Below are positions 1 through 8,578 of a stretch of DNA of 50,742 nucleotides, piece by piece (positions within the stretch are counted from its first letter, which is position 1; every line of letters starts with the position of its first letter). The stretch covers positions 1-50,742 of the forward strand of contig JAFVDI010000042.1 of assembly GCA_017478485.1 (NCBI GenBank). The letters run 5' to 3'. The position numbers were made by a program, and so were the translations under genes. The stretch is from Clostridiales bacterium (lineage in GTDB: Bacteria; Bacillota; Clostridia; Saccharofermentanales; Saccharofermentanaceae). The notes beneath the pieces are model-generated. The model was given only the letters and a program-made list of their open reading frames with translations, made no database searches and was not told the origin of the DNA.

Positions 1-114
1 CTTCAGAAAGCAATGGAAGAATACATTAATTACTACAACACTGAAAGAATTCAGGTCAAACTGAAAGGACTGACTCCTTGTCAGGCAAGGAATCAGTCCT
101 TATACTCGTTTTAA
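1..114 (+). CDS. IS3-family transposase OrfB, C-terminal fragment (partial)
   Basis: Frame 1 is open from the window edge to the TAA at 112-114 and gives 37 residues. They include NYYNTERIQVKLKGLTP, which matches the conserved C-terminal tail of IS3/IS150 OrfB integrases (consensus YN..R.Q..L.G.TP). The rest of the integrase, with the DDE residues, would lie upstream of the window. Whether the full gene is intact cannot be judged. The inverted repeat that follows supports this being a true element end and not a stray fragment. Confidence 0.8.
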   Translation, partial: LQKAMEEYINYYNTERIQVKLKGLTPCQARNQSLYSF

Positions 115-141
115 AACGTCCAACTTTAAGGGTTCACTTCA
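1..141 (+). mobile_element. Right end of an IS3-family (IS150-like) insertion sequence, cut by the window edge
   Basis: The first 114 bases encode the C-terminus of an IS3-type DDE transposase (see separate entry). After its stop, positions 117-141 read like the usual right terminal inverted repeat of IS150-group elements: the core GTCCAACTTTAAGGG is followed by TTCACTTCA. The element therefore probably ends near 141, about 30 bases past the stop codon of the minus-strand gene at 173. The left end and any target-site duplication lie outside the window or cannot be seen. Confidence 0.75.
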
Positions 142-172
142 AAGTCGACTCCTTTTCTTTTTTTATAAGACT

Positions 173-577
173 TTATTGAATAGTAATAAGACGGCCCGCA
201 TTGATGATCTCCATTGAAATGTCAGAAGCAGGGCAGACGATAATATTTCCGTGAGAAACGTATTCAACGCCAAAATAGGTAAGGCTCTCTTCGCAAACAA
301 AAGAAGATTTGGAGAGAGTGAACAGCTTTTCGATCTTTTGGGCAAAAGAAACATCATTAAGAAGACTTACTGCTGAATCGATCAGTATGACCTTGGCAAG
401 ACTGTTACCGCATTCAATAAGTGAATCCAGGAAAGCCGCGAGAAGAATACGGCCATGATCAGAATCTGATGAATAGTAATCATGCTTGATAAGAAGGGTG
501 ATATTACCATTCTCATCGATGATGGTCATTTCAGGTGCAGGAGCTATTTCAAGATTGCTTTTTTCCCAGTTGTTCAT
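173..577 (-). CDS. DsrE/YedF-like small protein
   Basis: About 134 residues. I chose the ATG at 575-577 (MNNWEKSNLE) because an ideal AGGAGG lies 7-8 bases upstream; the frame stays open further upstream without a good site. The body (NGNITLLIKHDYYSSDSDHG, then a hydrophobic strand, then a late CEESLTYFG and GNIIV) has the layout of the DsrE-like C-terminal half of the selenium-metabolism protein YedF. The second Cys of YedF's CxxC-type site is missing and the N-terminal TusA-like half is absent, so sulfur-carrier activity is uncertain. It is the last gene of a four-gene minus-strand operon and its start overlaps the DUF6062 gene by 29 bases. The family call is by eye and moderate. Confidence 0.55.
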   Translation of the reverse strand: MNNWEKSNLEIAPAPEMTIIDENGNITLLIKHDYYSSDSDHGRILLAAFLDSLIECGNSLAKVILIDSAVSLLNDVSFAQKIEKLFTLSKSSFVCEESLTYFGVEYVSHGNIIVCPASDISMEIINAGRLITIQ

Positions 578-1310
578 CAAAATCCCTCCTGTCCGAAGAT
601 AAGAAACGCATTGAACGCTGTATGGCGTTTTTGCTGTTTCCCCAAGGTTTATCGGAGTTACGGTAATCAAACTTCAGTGTGAAGTATTCAACATCGCCGA
701 TAAGCTCATTAAATGCGAGATCACTTGAAGAAGCAAGAGCCGAAACAAAATCTGCTGCTTCATTTTGTGATAACTTGGCTGCCTGTCTGAGTAAAACGGA
801 AGTGTGGGGGAGACAGTGATACTTTGTTTCCGAGAACTTTTTCCTGAATTCATCGTTGTGAATGAACATCCAGGCGGTAACTTCCGAGTAATGTCTCATG
901 GTGTCATTGAGCTTTTCGCAGATAGGGCACATTGCGACACGCTTGTCTATCCTGTCGGCAATGTCATTGAGTTTTGACTTGTAATCTGAAGATCTGCCTT
1001 TGAGAAGACCTGCTTTTGAGGGAGCGGCAGCTATGATGTCTTTAGAGATGTCATCGTGAAAATCCTTAAGATGAGTATGCATAACAAGGCCCAGACCAAG
1101 TCTGTTGGTAACCGACTTATTAAGTTTACCCATGTGCTCAGGGCAAAAACCGGTCTTGTTAGTGATCTTCCTGGTATCAGGTTCCATAAGTGAAGGCCCG
1201 AGATAGTATTCGAGATAATCATTCTCAGCTTTATTCTTAAGAAAACAGAACGGGCATTCGTCTGCGCTGTTATAAGCATCGTTGACGGGGATCATATAAA
1301 TCTTTTCCAT
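549..1310 (-). CDS. DUF6062 family cysteine-rich protein
   Basis: 253 residues starting MEKIYMIPVNDAYNSADECP. Cysteine pairs CPFC (about residues 19-22) and CPIC (about 128-131), plus GFCPEH and a later YHCLPH, suggest two similar metal-binding halves. The family is known from clostridial genomes without an assigned function. A strong AAGGAGATTTC precedes the ATG. It lies 11 bases downstream of the P-loop/Asp23-like gene and overlaps the DsrE-like gene, so all are probably co-transcribed with yebC. The function is unknown; a structural zinc role for the cysteines is inference. Confidence 0.75.
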   Translation of the reverse strand: MEKIYMIPVNDAYNSADECPFCFLKNKAENDYLEYYLGPSLMEPDTRKITNKTGFCPEHMGKLNKSVTNRLGLGLVMHTHLKDFHDDISKDIIAAAPSKAGLLKGRSSDYKSKLNDIADRIDKRVAMCPICEKLNDTMRHYSEVTAWMFIHNDEFRKKFSETKYHCLPHTSVLLRQAAKLSQNEAADFVSALASSSDLAFNELIGDVEYFTLKFDYRNSDKPWGNSKNAIQRSMRFLSSDRRDFDEQLGKKQS

Positions 1311-1321
1311 ATGAAATCTCC

Positions 1322-2380
1322 TTATTTATTATCCGGCGCATGAAGCAGGCGGCTGGCTCTGACATTAACGCCGTTTGTTGTGATCGAAGTGTATTCCTCG
1401 ACTGCCATACCGACTTTTTGCTGAGCTGTTTCAAGGACTTCCTGGGCATCATAACCGTAGTAAAGGGAAAGATCCAGACTGATCATAACGCCATAGGTCT
1501 GTTTTTCAGTCTTGAACGCAGTTACTTCCGCGAATCCGGGAATATCTTTAAGCACTATCTTGATCAGATCGAGCAAAGCTTCATCGGAAATGGAATATGA
1601 ACCCAGTGATGAGAATGTCGGTCTAACTACCGTGCGGTCAGAATCAGGAGCAGGCTGAATGATGCCGCGGTCACGGTCAAAACGCTGCCTGAGCTTTGAA
1701 AAAGGGTCAGAGAAATAACCTGAGAACTCATGCTTGACCTCCATGCTCGGAACAGGGATCGTATGCATACCCTCAGTCATTCTCGTATTACGGGCGAGTC
1801 TTCGTTCCTCTTCGGAAGAAACATCCTCGATCCTGATAAGCATGGAAGGTCGGTTCAGCCAAAGATTGTCACAGATCTTGCCGAGCATGGAATCAGATGT
1901 TCCCAGGATCATCAGAGCCTTAGGACCTGACTCGACAAGTGCTCTTCTCATTACGGAAGACCTTGTCGGATCGGTGAAGATAGCCTGACGGACTGATTCC
2001 ATCTTTGTAGGCGCCTTTTTTGCGGAAGTACCGGCAACAATACGGCTTCCGTTAATGAGAAGTCCGTCATCTATTATGTAGTAAATATTATTATCCCGGG
2101 CAACTTTAATGGCACGTGTACTCTTGCCGGTTCCCGAAGGTCCTACGAAAGCGATGACAGCTATTCCGGCGAGATACTCACGTGTCAGCTGATCACTGCT
2201 GAGGATCAGTTCAACATTCTTTTCGGGATCGGAACCGGATCCTGCATTGCCGGAAGCCGCAGTGCGCTCAAAGCGCTTCAAAGTCCCGCGGAATTCAGAC
2301 AGCAGTGTTTTGCGCGGTGCTGACTGATTCTTCGCCGCTGAAACTGTTTCGTTCTTTGAAGTGATATCGGGACCGGCCAT
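1322..2380 (-). CDS. P-loop NTPase with C-terminal Asp23/Gls24-like domain
   Basis: 352 residues. A Walker A motif GPSGTGKST lies near residue 80, followed by a likely Walker B-type strand (KALMILGTSD) and arginine-rich stretches. The last 90 or so residues (ISDEALLDLIKIVLKDIPGF through NGVNVRASRLL) have the strand pattern of Asp23/Gls24 envelope-stress proteins. A Ser/Lys-rich N-terminal tail of about 55 residues precedes the ATPase. The ATG at 2378-2380 has only a weak ribosome site, but the gene follows yebC by 14 bases, so re-initiation is plausible. No substrate can be named. The domain pairing suggests an ATP-dependent role linked to stress or the envelope, which is inference. Confidence 0.65.
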   Translation of the reverse strand: MAGPDITSKNETVSAAKNQSAPRKTLLSEFRGTLKRFERTAASGNAGSGSDPEKNVELILSSDQLTREYLAGIAVIAFVGPSGTGKSTRAIKVARDNNIYYIIDDGLLINGSRIVAGTSAKKAPTKMESVRQAIFTDPTRSSVMRRALVESGPKALMILGTSDSMLGKICDNLWLNRPSMLIRIEDVSSEEERRLARNTRMTEGMHTIPVPSMEVKHEFSGYFSDPFSKLRQRFDRDRGIIQPAPDSDRTVVRPTFSSLGSYSISDEALLDLIKIVLKDIPGFAEVTAFKTEKQTYGVMISLDLSLYYGYDAQEVLETAQQKVGMAVEEYTSITTNGVNVRASRLLHAPDNK

Positions 2381-2394
2381 GGTTCACCAGCAGA

Positions 2395-3120
2395 TCAGCC
2401 GTTCCAGTTATGGTAGACTTCCTGGACGTCCTCGTTTTCGTCAAACATGTCGAGCATTTTTTCGAGTTTCTCGACTGCTTCAGGATCTGTAACATCGGTA
2501 GTAGTGATGGCCACAGGTCCTAAAGTAACATCAGCAAAGGTATATCCTTTTGCTTCGAGCTCGTCTCTGACGGAATAAAAATCCGCGGGAGCAGTTGTTA
2601 TGATGTAGAAATCGTCATCGCTGTCGAAATCCGAAGCTCCGCAGTCGAGTGCATCGCCCATGACGGCATCTTCGTCTTCAAAGTCTTCTTTTGATATCAG
2701 TATGGTTCCTTTCTCTTCGAAAAGGAAAGAGACGCTTCCGTCAACACCGAGATTGCCGCCGTTCTTGTCGAAGATGTGTCTGACATCGGCAGCAGTCCTG
2801 TTGCGGTTATTTGTCAGGGCCTTTGCCATGACGGCAACGCCTGCGGGACCATAACCCTCATATGTGATCTCTTCATAATCGTCGCCTTCACCGGCTTCGG
2901 CAGCCTTCTTGATGGCACGGTTGATATTGTCATTAGGCATATTTGCAGCTTTTGCTTTTGCTACAACGACCTTGAGTCTTGAGTTTCCGTTAACATCAGC
3001 GCCGCCGGCCTTAACAGCTACGGCGATCTCTTTTGCGAACTTGGTGAAAATAGCTCCCTTTGCCGCATCAGAAGCTTCCTTTTTCCTCTTGATATTGTTC
3101 CACTTGGAATGTCCTGACAT
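2395..3120 (-). CDS. yebC: YebC/PmpR family protein (probable translation factor or regulator)
   Basis: 241 residues from the ATG at 3118-3120, starting MSGHSKWNNIKRKKEASDA, the hallmark N-terminus of the family. A GTG four codons earlier is possible, but GGAGG sits correctly for the ATG. Other family marks are KAKAANMPNDNINRAIKKA, GYGPAGVAVMAKALTNNRNRTA and the acidic C-terminus. YebC proteins are known as DNA-binding regulators, and some members help ribosomes through difficult stretches such as polyproline. It heads the minus-strand operon. The upstream gap 3121-3369 is AT-rich with several TATAAT-like hexamers on the minus strand, but I see no convincing -35 partner. Confidence 0.95.
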   Translation of the reverse strand: MSGHSKWNNIKRKKEASDAAKGAIFTKFAKEIAVAVKAGGADVNGNSRLKVVVAKAKAANMPNDNINRAIKKAAEAGEGDDYEEITYEGYGPAGVAVMAKALTNNRNRTAADVRHIFDKNGGNLGVDGSVSFLFEEKGTILISKEDFEDEDAVMGDALDCGASDFDSDDDFYIITTAPADFYSVRDELEAKGYTFADVTLGPVAITTTDVTDPEAVEKLEKMLDMFDENEDVQEVYHNWNG

Positions 3121-3255
3121 AAAATCCTCCACGTCTAATTTGTGAATGTCATATATTATAGTATAGTAATTTTATTATAAAAATAAAAAAATCATCCGGA
3201 TTTCCCGTGACATTAAATTGTCAAAAATATTTTTTATGCAGAATGTCACTTAAAC

Positions 3256-3284
3256 TTGCTTTTTACAGCATGCCGTTGTATAGT
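3256..3284 (+). promoter_or_regulatory. Putative sigma-A promoter of the pilus operon
   Basis: TTGCTT (3256-3261), a 17-base spacer, then TATAGT (3279-3284). It lies about 85 bases upstream of the pilB start in the gap between the two diverging operons. Confidence 0.5.
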
Positions 3285-3369
3285 TTTGTATGTGTATGTT
3301 TGGGTTCATATGCCTATTATTTTGGTGCCTGTTTTTCTAAGTGATTAACAGACCGTCTGGGAGGGTTTG

Positions 3370-5034
3370 ATGAAGAGGTTAGGAGACATTCTGGTCGAGA
3401 GTGGTTTTCTTAACGCAACTGAGCTCGCAGAAGTGCTTGGCGTGCAGAAAGAAACCGGTAAACGTCTTGGTGAAGTAATTGTTGAAAGCGGATTGATGAC
3501 GGAGTTTGACATTCTCCGTGCTGTTTCAAGCCAGTATGATTACCCTATCATTGACTTGACGAGTATTGAAGTCGATCCTAAGGCTACAGCGCTTCTTAAT
3601 CAGAAGTTCTGCGAAGATAACGTAGTTCTTCCTATCGGTTTTGATAATGACAACCTGGTTGTTGCCATTGATGACCCAATGAACATCACAATAGAAGATG
3701 AACTGCAGTTCCAGACCGGATTCCAGATTACGTTGATGCTCGCAACCCATACATCTATCATCAACGCGATTAAGGTTAATTACGGAAAAGAGAGTGCTGC
3801 AAAGGCTGCCGAGGAACTCGGTGCTGACATGGACAAAGATGATTCAGACGAGATGTCTGAGATCAACGATGCCGTCAACAGTGCTCCTGTTGTTAAGCTT
3901 GTTAACTCAATGATCGATTACGCTATCCGTGCGGGCTCATCCGATATTCATATCGAGCCTCTCGAAGACAGAGTCCGTGTCCGTATCCGTATCGACGGTG
4001 TCATGCAGGAAGTCATGAGCAACCCTCTGTCCGCAAGAGACGCCATTACTACAAGAATCAAGATCCTCGGCGGAATGAACATCGCCGAGAAGCGTATCCC
4101 GCAGGACGGCCGTATTACAACGGAGATCAACAACGAACTCGTTGACATGCGTGTATCCATTCTTCCTACTGTTACAGGTGAGAAGACGGTTATCCGTATC
4201 CTTGCAAAGAACGATGCCAACCTTAACAGAAAATGGCTCGGCATCAGTGATCACAACAATGATCTCATTAATAAGATTATTAAAGTGCCTCAGGGAATCT
4301 GCCTTATCTCCGGACCTACAGGTTCAGGTAAGACAACAACCCTTTATACTCTTCTTGCAGAGAAGAACACTCCTGAAGTTAATATCATCACAGTTGAGGA
4401 CCCTGTAGAAATCAAGATCCCCGGACTTAACCAGGTACAGGTTAACGCCAAGGCGGGTATGACATTCGCAAGCGGTCTTCGTTCCATTCTCCGTCAGGAC
4501 CCTGATATCATCCTCGTCGGAGAGATCCGTGACGGCGAGACCGCAGAGATCGCAATGCGTGCCGCTATCACGGGACACCTTGTTTTCAGTACAATCCACA
4601 CCAACGATGCTGTTTCTTCCATCAACAGACTTATCGATATGGGTCTCGAGCCTTACATGGTTTCCACAGCTCTTGTCGGCGTTGTATCGCAGCGTCTTGT
4701 CCGCAGAGTCTGCACGAACTGCCGTGAGGCTATCGAACCTGATGAATATGATATTCAGACATTGCGTCTTGAGCCCGGTCAGAAGATCTATCACGGCAAG
4801 GGATGCTCCGAGTGCAATGAGAAGGGCTATAAGGGCCGAATCGCCATTCATGAGATCGTCGTTATGACGAAGAAGATGAAGGCTCTTCTTGAAAGACGTG
4901 CAAGTGAAGAAGACATGCGTCAGCTTGCAGTCACCGAAGGTACTCAGATGCTGCAGGAATCTGCAAGAGCACTTGTTCTTGAAGGTATCACCACAGTAGA
5001 TGAGCTTAACAGAGTTGCTTACACGATTGACTGA
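3370..5034 (+). CDS. pilB: Type IV pilus extension ATPase PilB with MshEN c-di-GMP-binding domain
   Basis: 554 residues from the ATG at 3370, which has GGGAGGG just upstream; a TTG directly before it is a weaker alternative. PilB is the cytoplasmic hexameric motor that drives pilus assembly. Residues 3-26 and 32-55 each fit the 24-residue MshEN motif (RLG at 3-5 and 32-34, Gly 12 and 41, Gln 26 and 55) with the expected 5-residue spacer; this domain binds cyclic di-GMP in characterised relatives. The ATPase core has Walker A GPTGSGKT near 315, Asp-box and Walker B DIILVGEIRD, and a zinc tetracysteine CTNC...CSEC near the C-terminus. The length is normal for PilB/GspE. It is the first gene of the pilBTCMNO run. 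Confidence 0.97.
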   Translation: MKRLGDILVESGFLNATELAEVLGVQKETGKRLGEVIVESGLMTEFDILRAVSSQYDYPIIDLTSIEVDPKATALLNQKFCEDNVVLPIGFDNDNLVVAIDDPMNITIEDELQFQTGFQITLMLATHTSIINAIKVNYGKESAAKAAEELGADMDKDDSDEMSEINDAVNSAPVVKLVNSMIDYAIRAGSSDIHIEPLEDRVRVRIRIDGVMQEVMSNPLSARDAITTRIKILGGMNIAEKRIPQDGRITTEINNELVDMRVSILPTVTGEKTVIRILAKNDANLNRKWLGISDHNNDLINKIIKVPQGICLISGPTGSGKTTTLYTLLAEKNTPEVNIITVEDPVEIKIPGLNQVQVNAKAGMTFASGLRSILRQDPDIILVGEIRDGETAEIAMRAAITGHLVFSTIHTNDAVSSINRLIDMGLEPYMVSTALVGVVSQRLVRRVCTNCREAIEPDEYDIQTLRLEPGQKIYHGKGCSECNEKGYKGRIAIHEIVVMTKKMKALLERRASEEDMRQLAVTEGTQMLQESARALVLEGITTVDELNRVAYTID

Positions 5035-5051
5035 TAAGGAGGTTACAAAAC

Positions 5052-6164
5052 GTGGAAGGTTTTAGTTTATCAATCGAATCGATTCTCTCTGAATCAGTAA
5101 AGATGGGTGCATCAGATACCCATATTACTGTCGGACTTCCTCCGATGATTCGAATCGACGGTATGTTGATGCCGATGGGCAATCAGCCGTTGACAGCTGC
5201 TGACACAGAATATCTCTGTAAGTCAATGATCGACAAGTCCAGACAGCAGTATCTTAACGAGAGGGGCGAAATCGACTTCTCCTATGTCGTTGAGGATTAC
5301 AGCCGTTTCAGATGTAATGTATTTAAGCAGCGCGGAACTTATGCTCTTGCAGCAAGAACTATCACAAATGAGATCCCTACATGCGAGCAGCTCGGTCTGC
5401 CTAACGTATTTAAGGATCTCGTTATGTTGCCGAGAGGTCTTATCCTTGTCACCGGTCCTACGGGTTCAGGTAAGTCCACAACACTCGCTGCTATGATCGG
5501 CCATGTTAATACATGCAAGAAGTGCCACATCCTCACTCTTGAGGAACCTATCGAGTACCTTCACATGCATGGTGAAGCAATGATCAACCAGAGAGAAGTT
5601 CATGAGGATACTCTTTCATTCGCGAACGCTCTCCGTGCTGCTCTCCGTGAAGACCCGGATATCATCCTCGTCGGAGAAATGCGTGACCTCGATACTATCA
5701 GTACCGCTATCACCGCAGCAGAAACAGGACACTTGGTTCTTTCCACACTGCATACTTCATCAGCTGCAGACACGGTAAACCGTATCATCGACGTTTACCC
5801 GCCTCATCAGCAGGATCAGATCAGAGTTCAGCTTTCTTCTGTTCTTTCTGCAGTTATCTGCCAGACGCTCGTTCCGAGGATCGGCGGAGGAAGATGTGCT
5901 GCATTCGAGATCATGATCACGAATGACGCTATCAAGAACAATATCCGTGAAGGAAAGACTTATCAGATCGACAGTACGATAGCTACGAGTCTCCAGCAGG
6001 GAATGTGCCCGCTCGACTTCTATCTTGCTGAACTTGTTAAGAGAAAGATTATCGCCAGGGATACAGCACTCGAAAGATGCCATGCCCAGGATGATCTTAA
6101 GCGTTTTATCAACAATCCCGGTTCTTCGAATAGCCCTCTGTTCGGTGATTTGGAATATACCTGA
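5052..6164 (+). CDS. pilT: Type IV pilus retraction ATPase PilT
   Basis: 370 residues from a GTG at 5052, with AAGGAGG at 5037-5043. Walker A GPTGSGKSTT lies near residues 136-145, Walker B DIILVGEMRD follows, and HLVLSTLHTSSAADT is typical. The PilT-specific retraction motif appears as AIKNNIREGKTYQI (usual form AIRNLIREGK). The N-terminal domain lacks MshEN repeats, as expected. It powers pilus retraction, hence twitching or DNA uptake. It starts 17 bases after pilB. Confidence 0.96.
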   Translation: MEGFSLSIESILSESVKMGASDTHITVGLPPMIRIDGMLMPMGNQPLTAADTEYLCKSMIDKSRQQYLNERGEIDFSYVVEDYSRFRCNVFKQRGTYALAARTITNEIPTCEQLGLPNVFKDLVMLPRGLILVTGPTGSGKSTTLAAMIGHVNTCKKCHILTLEEPIEYLHMHGEAMINQREVHEDTLSFANALRAALREDPDIILVGEMRDLDTISTAITAAETGHLVLSTLHTSSAADTVNRIIDVYPPHQQDQIRVQLSSVLSAVICQTLVPRIGGGRCAAFEIMITNDAIKNNIREGKTYQIDSTIATSLQQGMCPLDFYLAELVKRKIIARDTALERCHAQDDLKRFINNPGSSNSPLFGDLEYT

Positions 6165-6209
6165 TTATTTGCGCTTGCATACTATTCTAAATAAGGAGGA
6201 AAAAGAATA

Positions 6210-7418
6210 ATGCCTAATTTCAGATATCAGGTAATTGATGCTGCCGGTAAAAAATCTGAAGGTTTGATCGAGGCTGCTTCTATCGGTGAAGCTACCCGCA
6301 AACTGAAGACCGACGGAAAATACATTTCATCACTTACTCTTGACAGAGGATCGGATCTTGCCAACATCAATATCGGCAGCCCGATGCTTAAGACTAAGGA
6401 CCTCGTTCTTATCACAAGACAGCTTGCCTCACTTCTGTCAGCAGGTATTACAGTCGTCAGAGCACTCGACATGCTTTATCAGCAGCTTGAAAGCAAAAAG
6501 GCTAAGAAGTGCATCGGCGAAGTTTACGAGTCGGTTCAGGGAGGCCGTTCACTTTCTGAAGCTTTCAGAGAACAGAAGGGTGTCATTCCTAACATCATGA
6601 TCAGTATGATCGCGGCAGGTGAAGAATCCGGCCGTCTCGATGAAGTTATGGAGCGTCTGGCAGAACACTTCCAGAAGGCACAGAAACTTAAGAACAAGAT
6701 TTCATCTGCGATGGTCTATCCTAAGATCCTTGCAGGACTTACAGCGGCAGTCAGTATCGGACTCCTCACATTCCTTGTTCCTAAGATCGGTGATACGATC
6801 GTCAGCTTGGGCGGTCAGCTCCCCGCACTTACAAAAGCACTTCTTGCTATTTCAAAGTCACTTACAACTTGGTGGTATATCTATATTGCTGTAGTTGTAA
6901 TGATCGTTTATGGTTTCAAATTGTGGAAAAGCTCCGATAAGGGAAGTGAGCAGTGGTCATACATGATGCTCAAGATGCCTATCGTAGGTAAGGCAACAAC
7001 CATGAACGCTGCTGCAAGATTCACAAGAACCGTTTCGACGCTTCTCAAGTCAGGTATCTCTGTTCTCCAGGCTGTTGAGATCACAGAGAAGTCTCTTGAT
7101 AACGTCATCTTGGAGAAGAAACTGGCTGATGCCAGGGTTGAGATCAGGAAAGGTACTTCTCTTTCCAAATCAATCAGAGGAATTACAGAATTCCCTCCGA
7201 TGATCTATGCAATGGTTGCTATCGGTGAGGAATCAGGTACTCTCGATTCCATCCTTGATAAGGCAGCAGACTACTTCGAGGACGAAGCAGACTCTGCAAC
7301 GGCAAAGATGACAGCAGCTCTCGAGCCTGTTATGATCATCATCCTTGCTATCATCGTCGGTACGGTTGTCGGCGGTATCGCAATGCCTATCTTCACGATG
7401 GCTCAGTGGATCATGTAA
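6210..7418 (+). CDS. pilC: Type IV pilus inner-membrane platform protein PilC
   Basis: 402 residues, the usual GspF/PilC size. Two repeated T2SSF domains are visible: the first around LVLITRQLASLLSAGITVVRAL and the second around AARFTRTVSTLLKSGISVLQAV. Each is followed by a GEESGRLD/GEESGTLD motif and a membrane segment; the C-terminus ends with a hydrophobic helix. PilC is the membrane platform turned by PilB and PilT. AAGGAGG stands 11 bases before the ATG. It is downstream of pilT by 45 bases with no terminator visible. Confidence 0.95.
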   Translation: MPNFRYQVIDAAGKKSEGLIEAASIGEATRKLKTDGKYISSLTLDRGSDLANINIGSPMLKTKDLVLITRQLASLLSAGITVVRALDMLYQQLESKKAKKCIGEVYESVQGGRSLSEAFREQKGVIPNIMISMIAAGEESGRLDEVMERLAEHFQKAQKLKNKISSAMVYPKILAGLTAAVSIGLLTFLVPKIGDTIVSLGGQLPALTKALLAISKSLTTWWYIYIAVVVMIVYGFKLWKSSDKGSEQWSYMMLKMPIVGKATTMNAAARFTRTVSTLLKSGISVLQAVEITEKSLDNVILEKKLADARVEIRKGTSLSKSIRGITEFPPMIYAMVAIGEESGTLDSILDKAADYFEDEADSATAKMTAALEPVMIIILAIIVGTVVGGIAMPIFTMAQWIM

Positions 7419-7449
7419 ATAAGGAACAGTATTTGAAAGGAGAAAACAG

Positions 7450-8562
7450 ATGGATTTTTCAATAGGTAGAGGCGGATCCGAATTAGTAATCGACTGCTCA
7501 AGCTCTGACCTCAAGATTGCTGTCGGAAATTATAACCCGAAGTCCGGGAATATAACGATCGACACGATAGGAATAATTCCTCTCGAGACAGATGCTATCA
7601 ACGATGGTGCCATCGCAGACTCATTCGGTATCGTAATGGCTGTTAAGCACGCCATTGCCAGACTCGGCATCAGAAACAAGAGCTGCATTCTTACAACGGA
7701 GGGTGCCTTTGTTCATACAAGAGACTTAGAGCTCCCTATAGCAAAGGAAGATCAGCTTAAGGATATGGTTAAGTACGAAGTTATCGGCCAGGGTACAAAC
7801 CGTGACCTTTCTATCGACTATATCGTTTATGGTACAACAAAGGATGAAGAGACCAATGCGGATAAGCTTAAGATCAGAGCTACTGCTATTCCTACAGACA
7901 CGATCAAGGATTTCCGTGAATTCCTTAAGGAAATGGAACTTCAGCCTACAGCTCTCGATATGAACCCTAACGCTGTCAGAAAGCTCTTCTCACAGGGTAT
8001 CATCAACGGCAATGTAAACATTTCACAGTCAACATTGCTCCTTATTGAGCTCTCAAGCAGAACAACAACAGTTACAGTTCTTGACAAGGGATTCCCGGTT
8101 CTTTCAAGAAGACTTCAGTTCGGTCATTCAAACATCCGTCAGGTTGCTGATTCCGTTAAGAAGCTCCAGGGAACAAACCAGCAGTCTTCACTTGCAAGAC
8201 GTCTCAGCATCACAACATCTGATGCTGCAGCAAGCGTACCGATCGAAGACATCGACGTTTGGAACGAGACAGTTGCCAATACACCTGCTCTTCAGAGTGC
8301 TGTCAATGCTTACTTCAAGAGCCTTGTTGATGCAGTATCTCGTACTGCTCAGTTCTCAATCTCAAAGTATAAGATCGATACCATCAGCACATGCTTCCTT
8401 TATGGTTCCGGTGCAGGCTACAAGAAGATCGACAAGGAATTGTCTCGTCAGCTTGGAACCCAGGTAGAGATATTAAGGACACTCAGTACGGTCATCGGAC
8501 CCAAGAATTTCGAACTGCATCAGTTTGTAAACTGCTGTGGTGCGTTGATTCGTAATGATTAA
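7450..8562 (+). CDS. pilM: Type IV pilus actin-like protein PilM
   Basis: 370 residues. The N-terminus ELVIDCSSSDLKIAV is an actin/FtsA-type phosphate loop strand; a second phosphate loop is STLLLIELSSRTTTVTV, and FLYGSGAGYKKI fits the adenosine pocket. PilM is a cytoplasmic actin fold that binds the N-terminal tail of PilN and couples the motors to the alignment complex. The order pilM-pilN-pilO matches the standard arrangement. An AAAGGAG precedes the ATG. Confidence 0.9.
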   Translation: MDFSIGRGGSELVIDCSSSDLKIAVGNYNPKSGNITIDTIGIIPLETDAINDGAIADSFGIVMAVKHAIARLGIRNKSCILTTEGAFVHTRDLELPIAKEDQLKDMVKYEVIGQGTNRDLSIDYIVYGTTKDEETNADKLKIRATAIPTDTIKDFREFLKEMELQPTALDMNPNAVRKLFSQGIINGNVNISQSTLLLIELSSRTTTVTVLDKGFPVLSRRLQFGHSNIRQVADSVKKLQGTNQQSSLARRLSITTSDAAASVPIEDIDVWNETVANTPALQSAVNAYFKSLVDAVSRTAQFSISKYKIDTISTCFLYGSGAGYKKIDKELSRQLGTQVEILRTLSTVIGPKNFELHQFVNCCGALIRND

Positions 8563-8578
8563 AGGAGGGGTGTAATTC

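Noticed and set aside
3219..3224. Perfect TTGACA on the minus strand upstream of yebC
   Set aside because: No -10 hexamer at 16-18 bases; the next TATAAT hexamers are too far, so I did not call a promoter.
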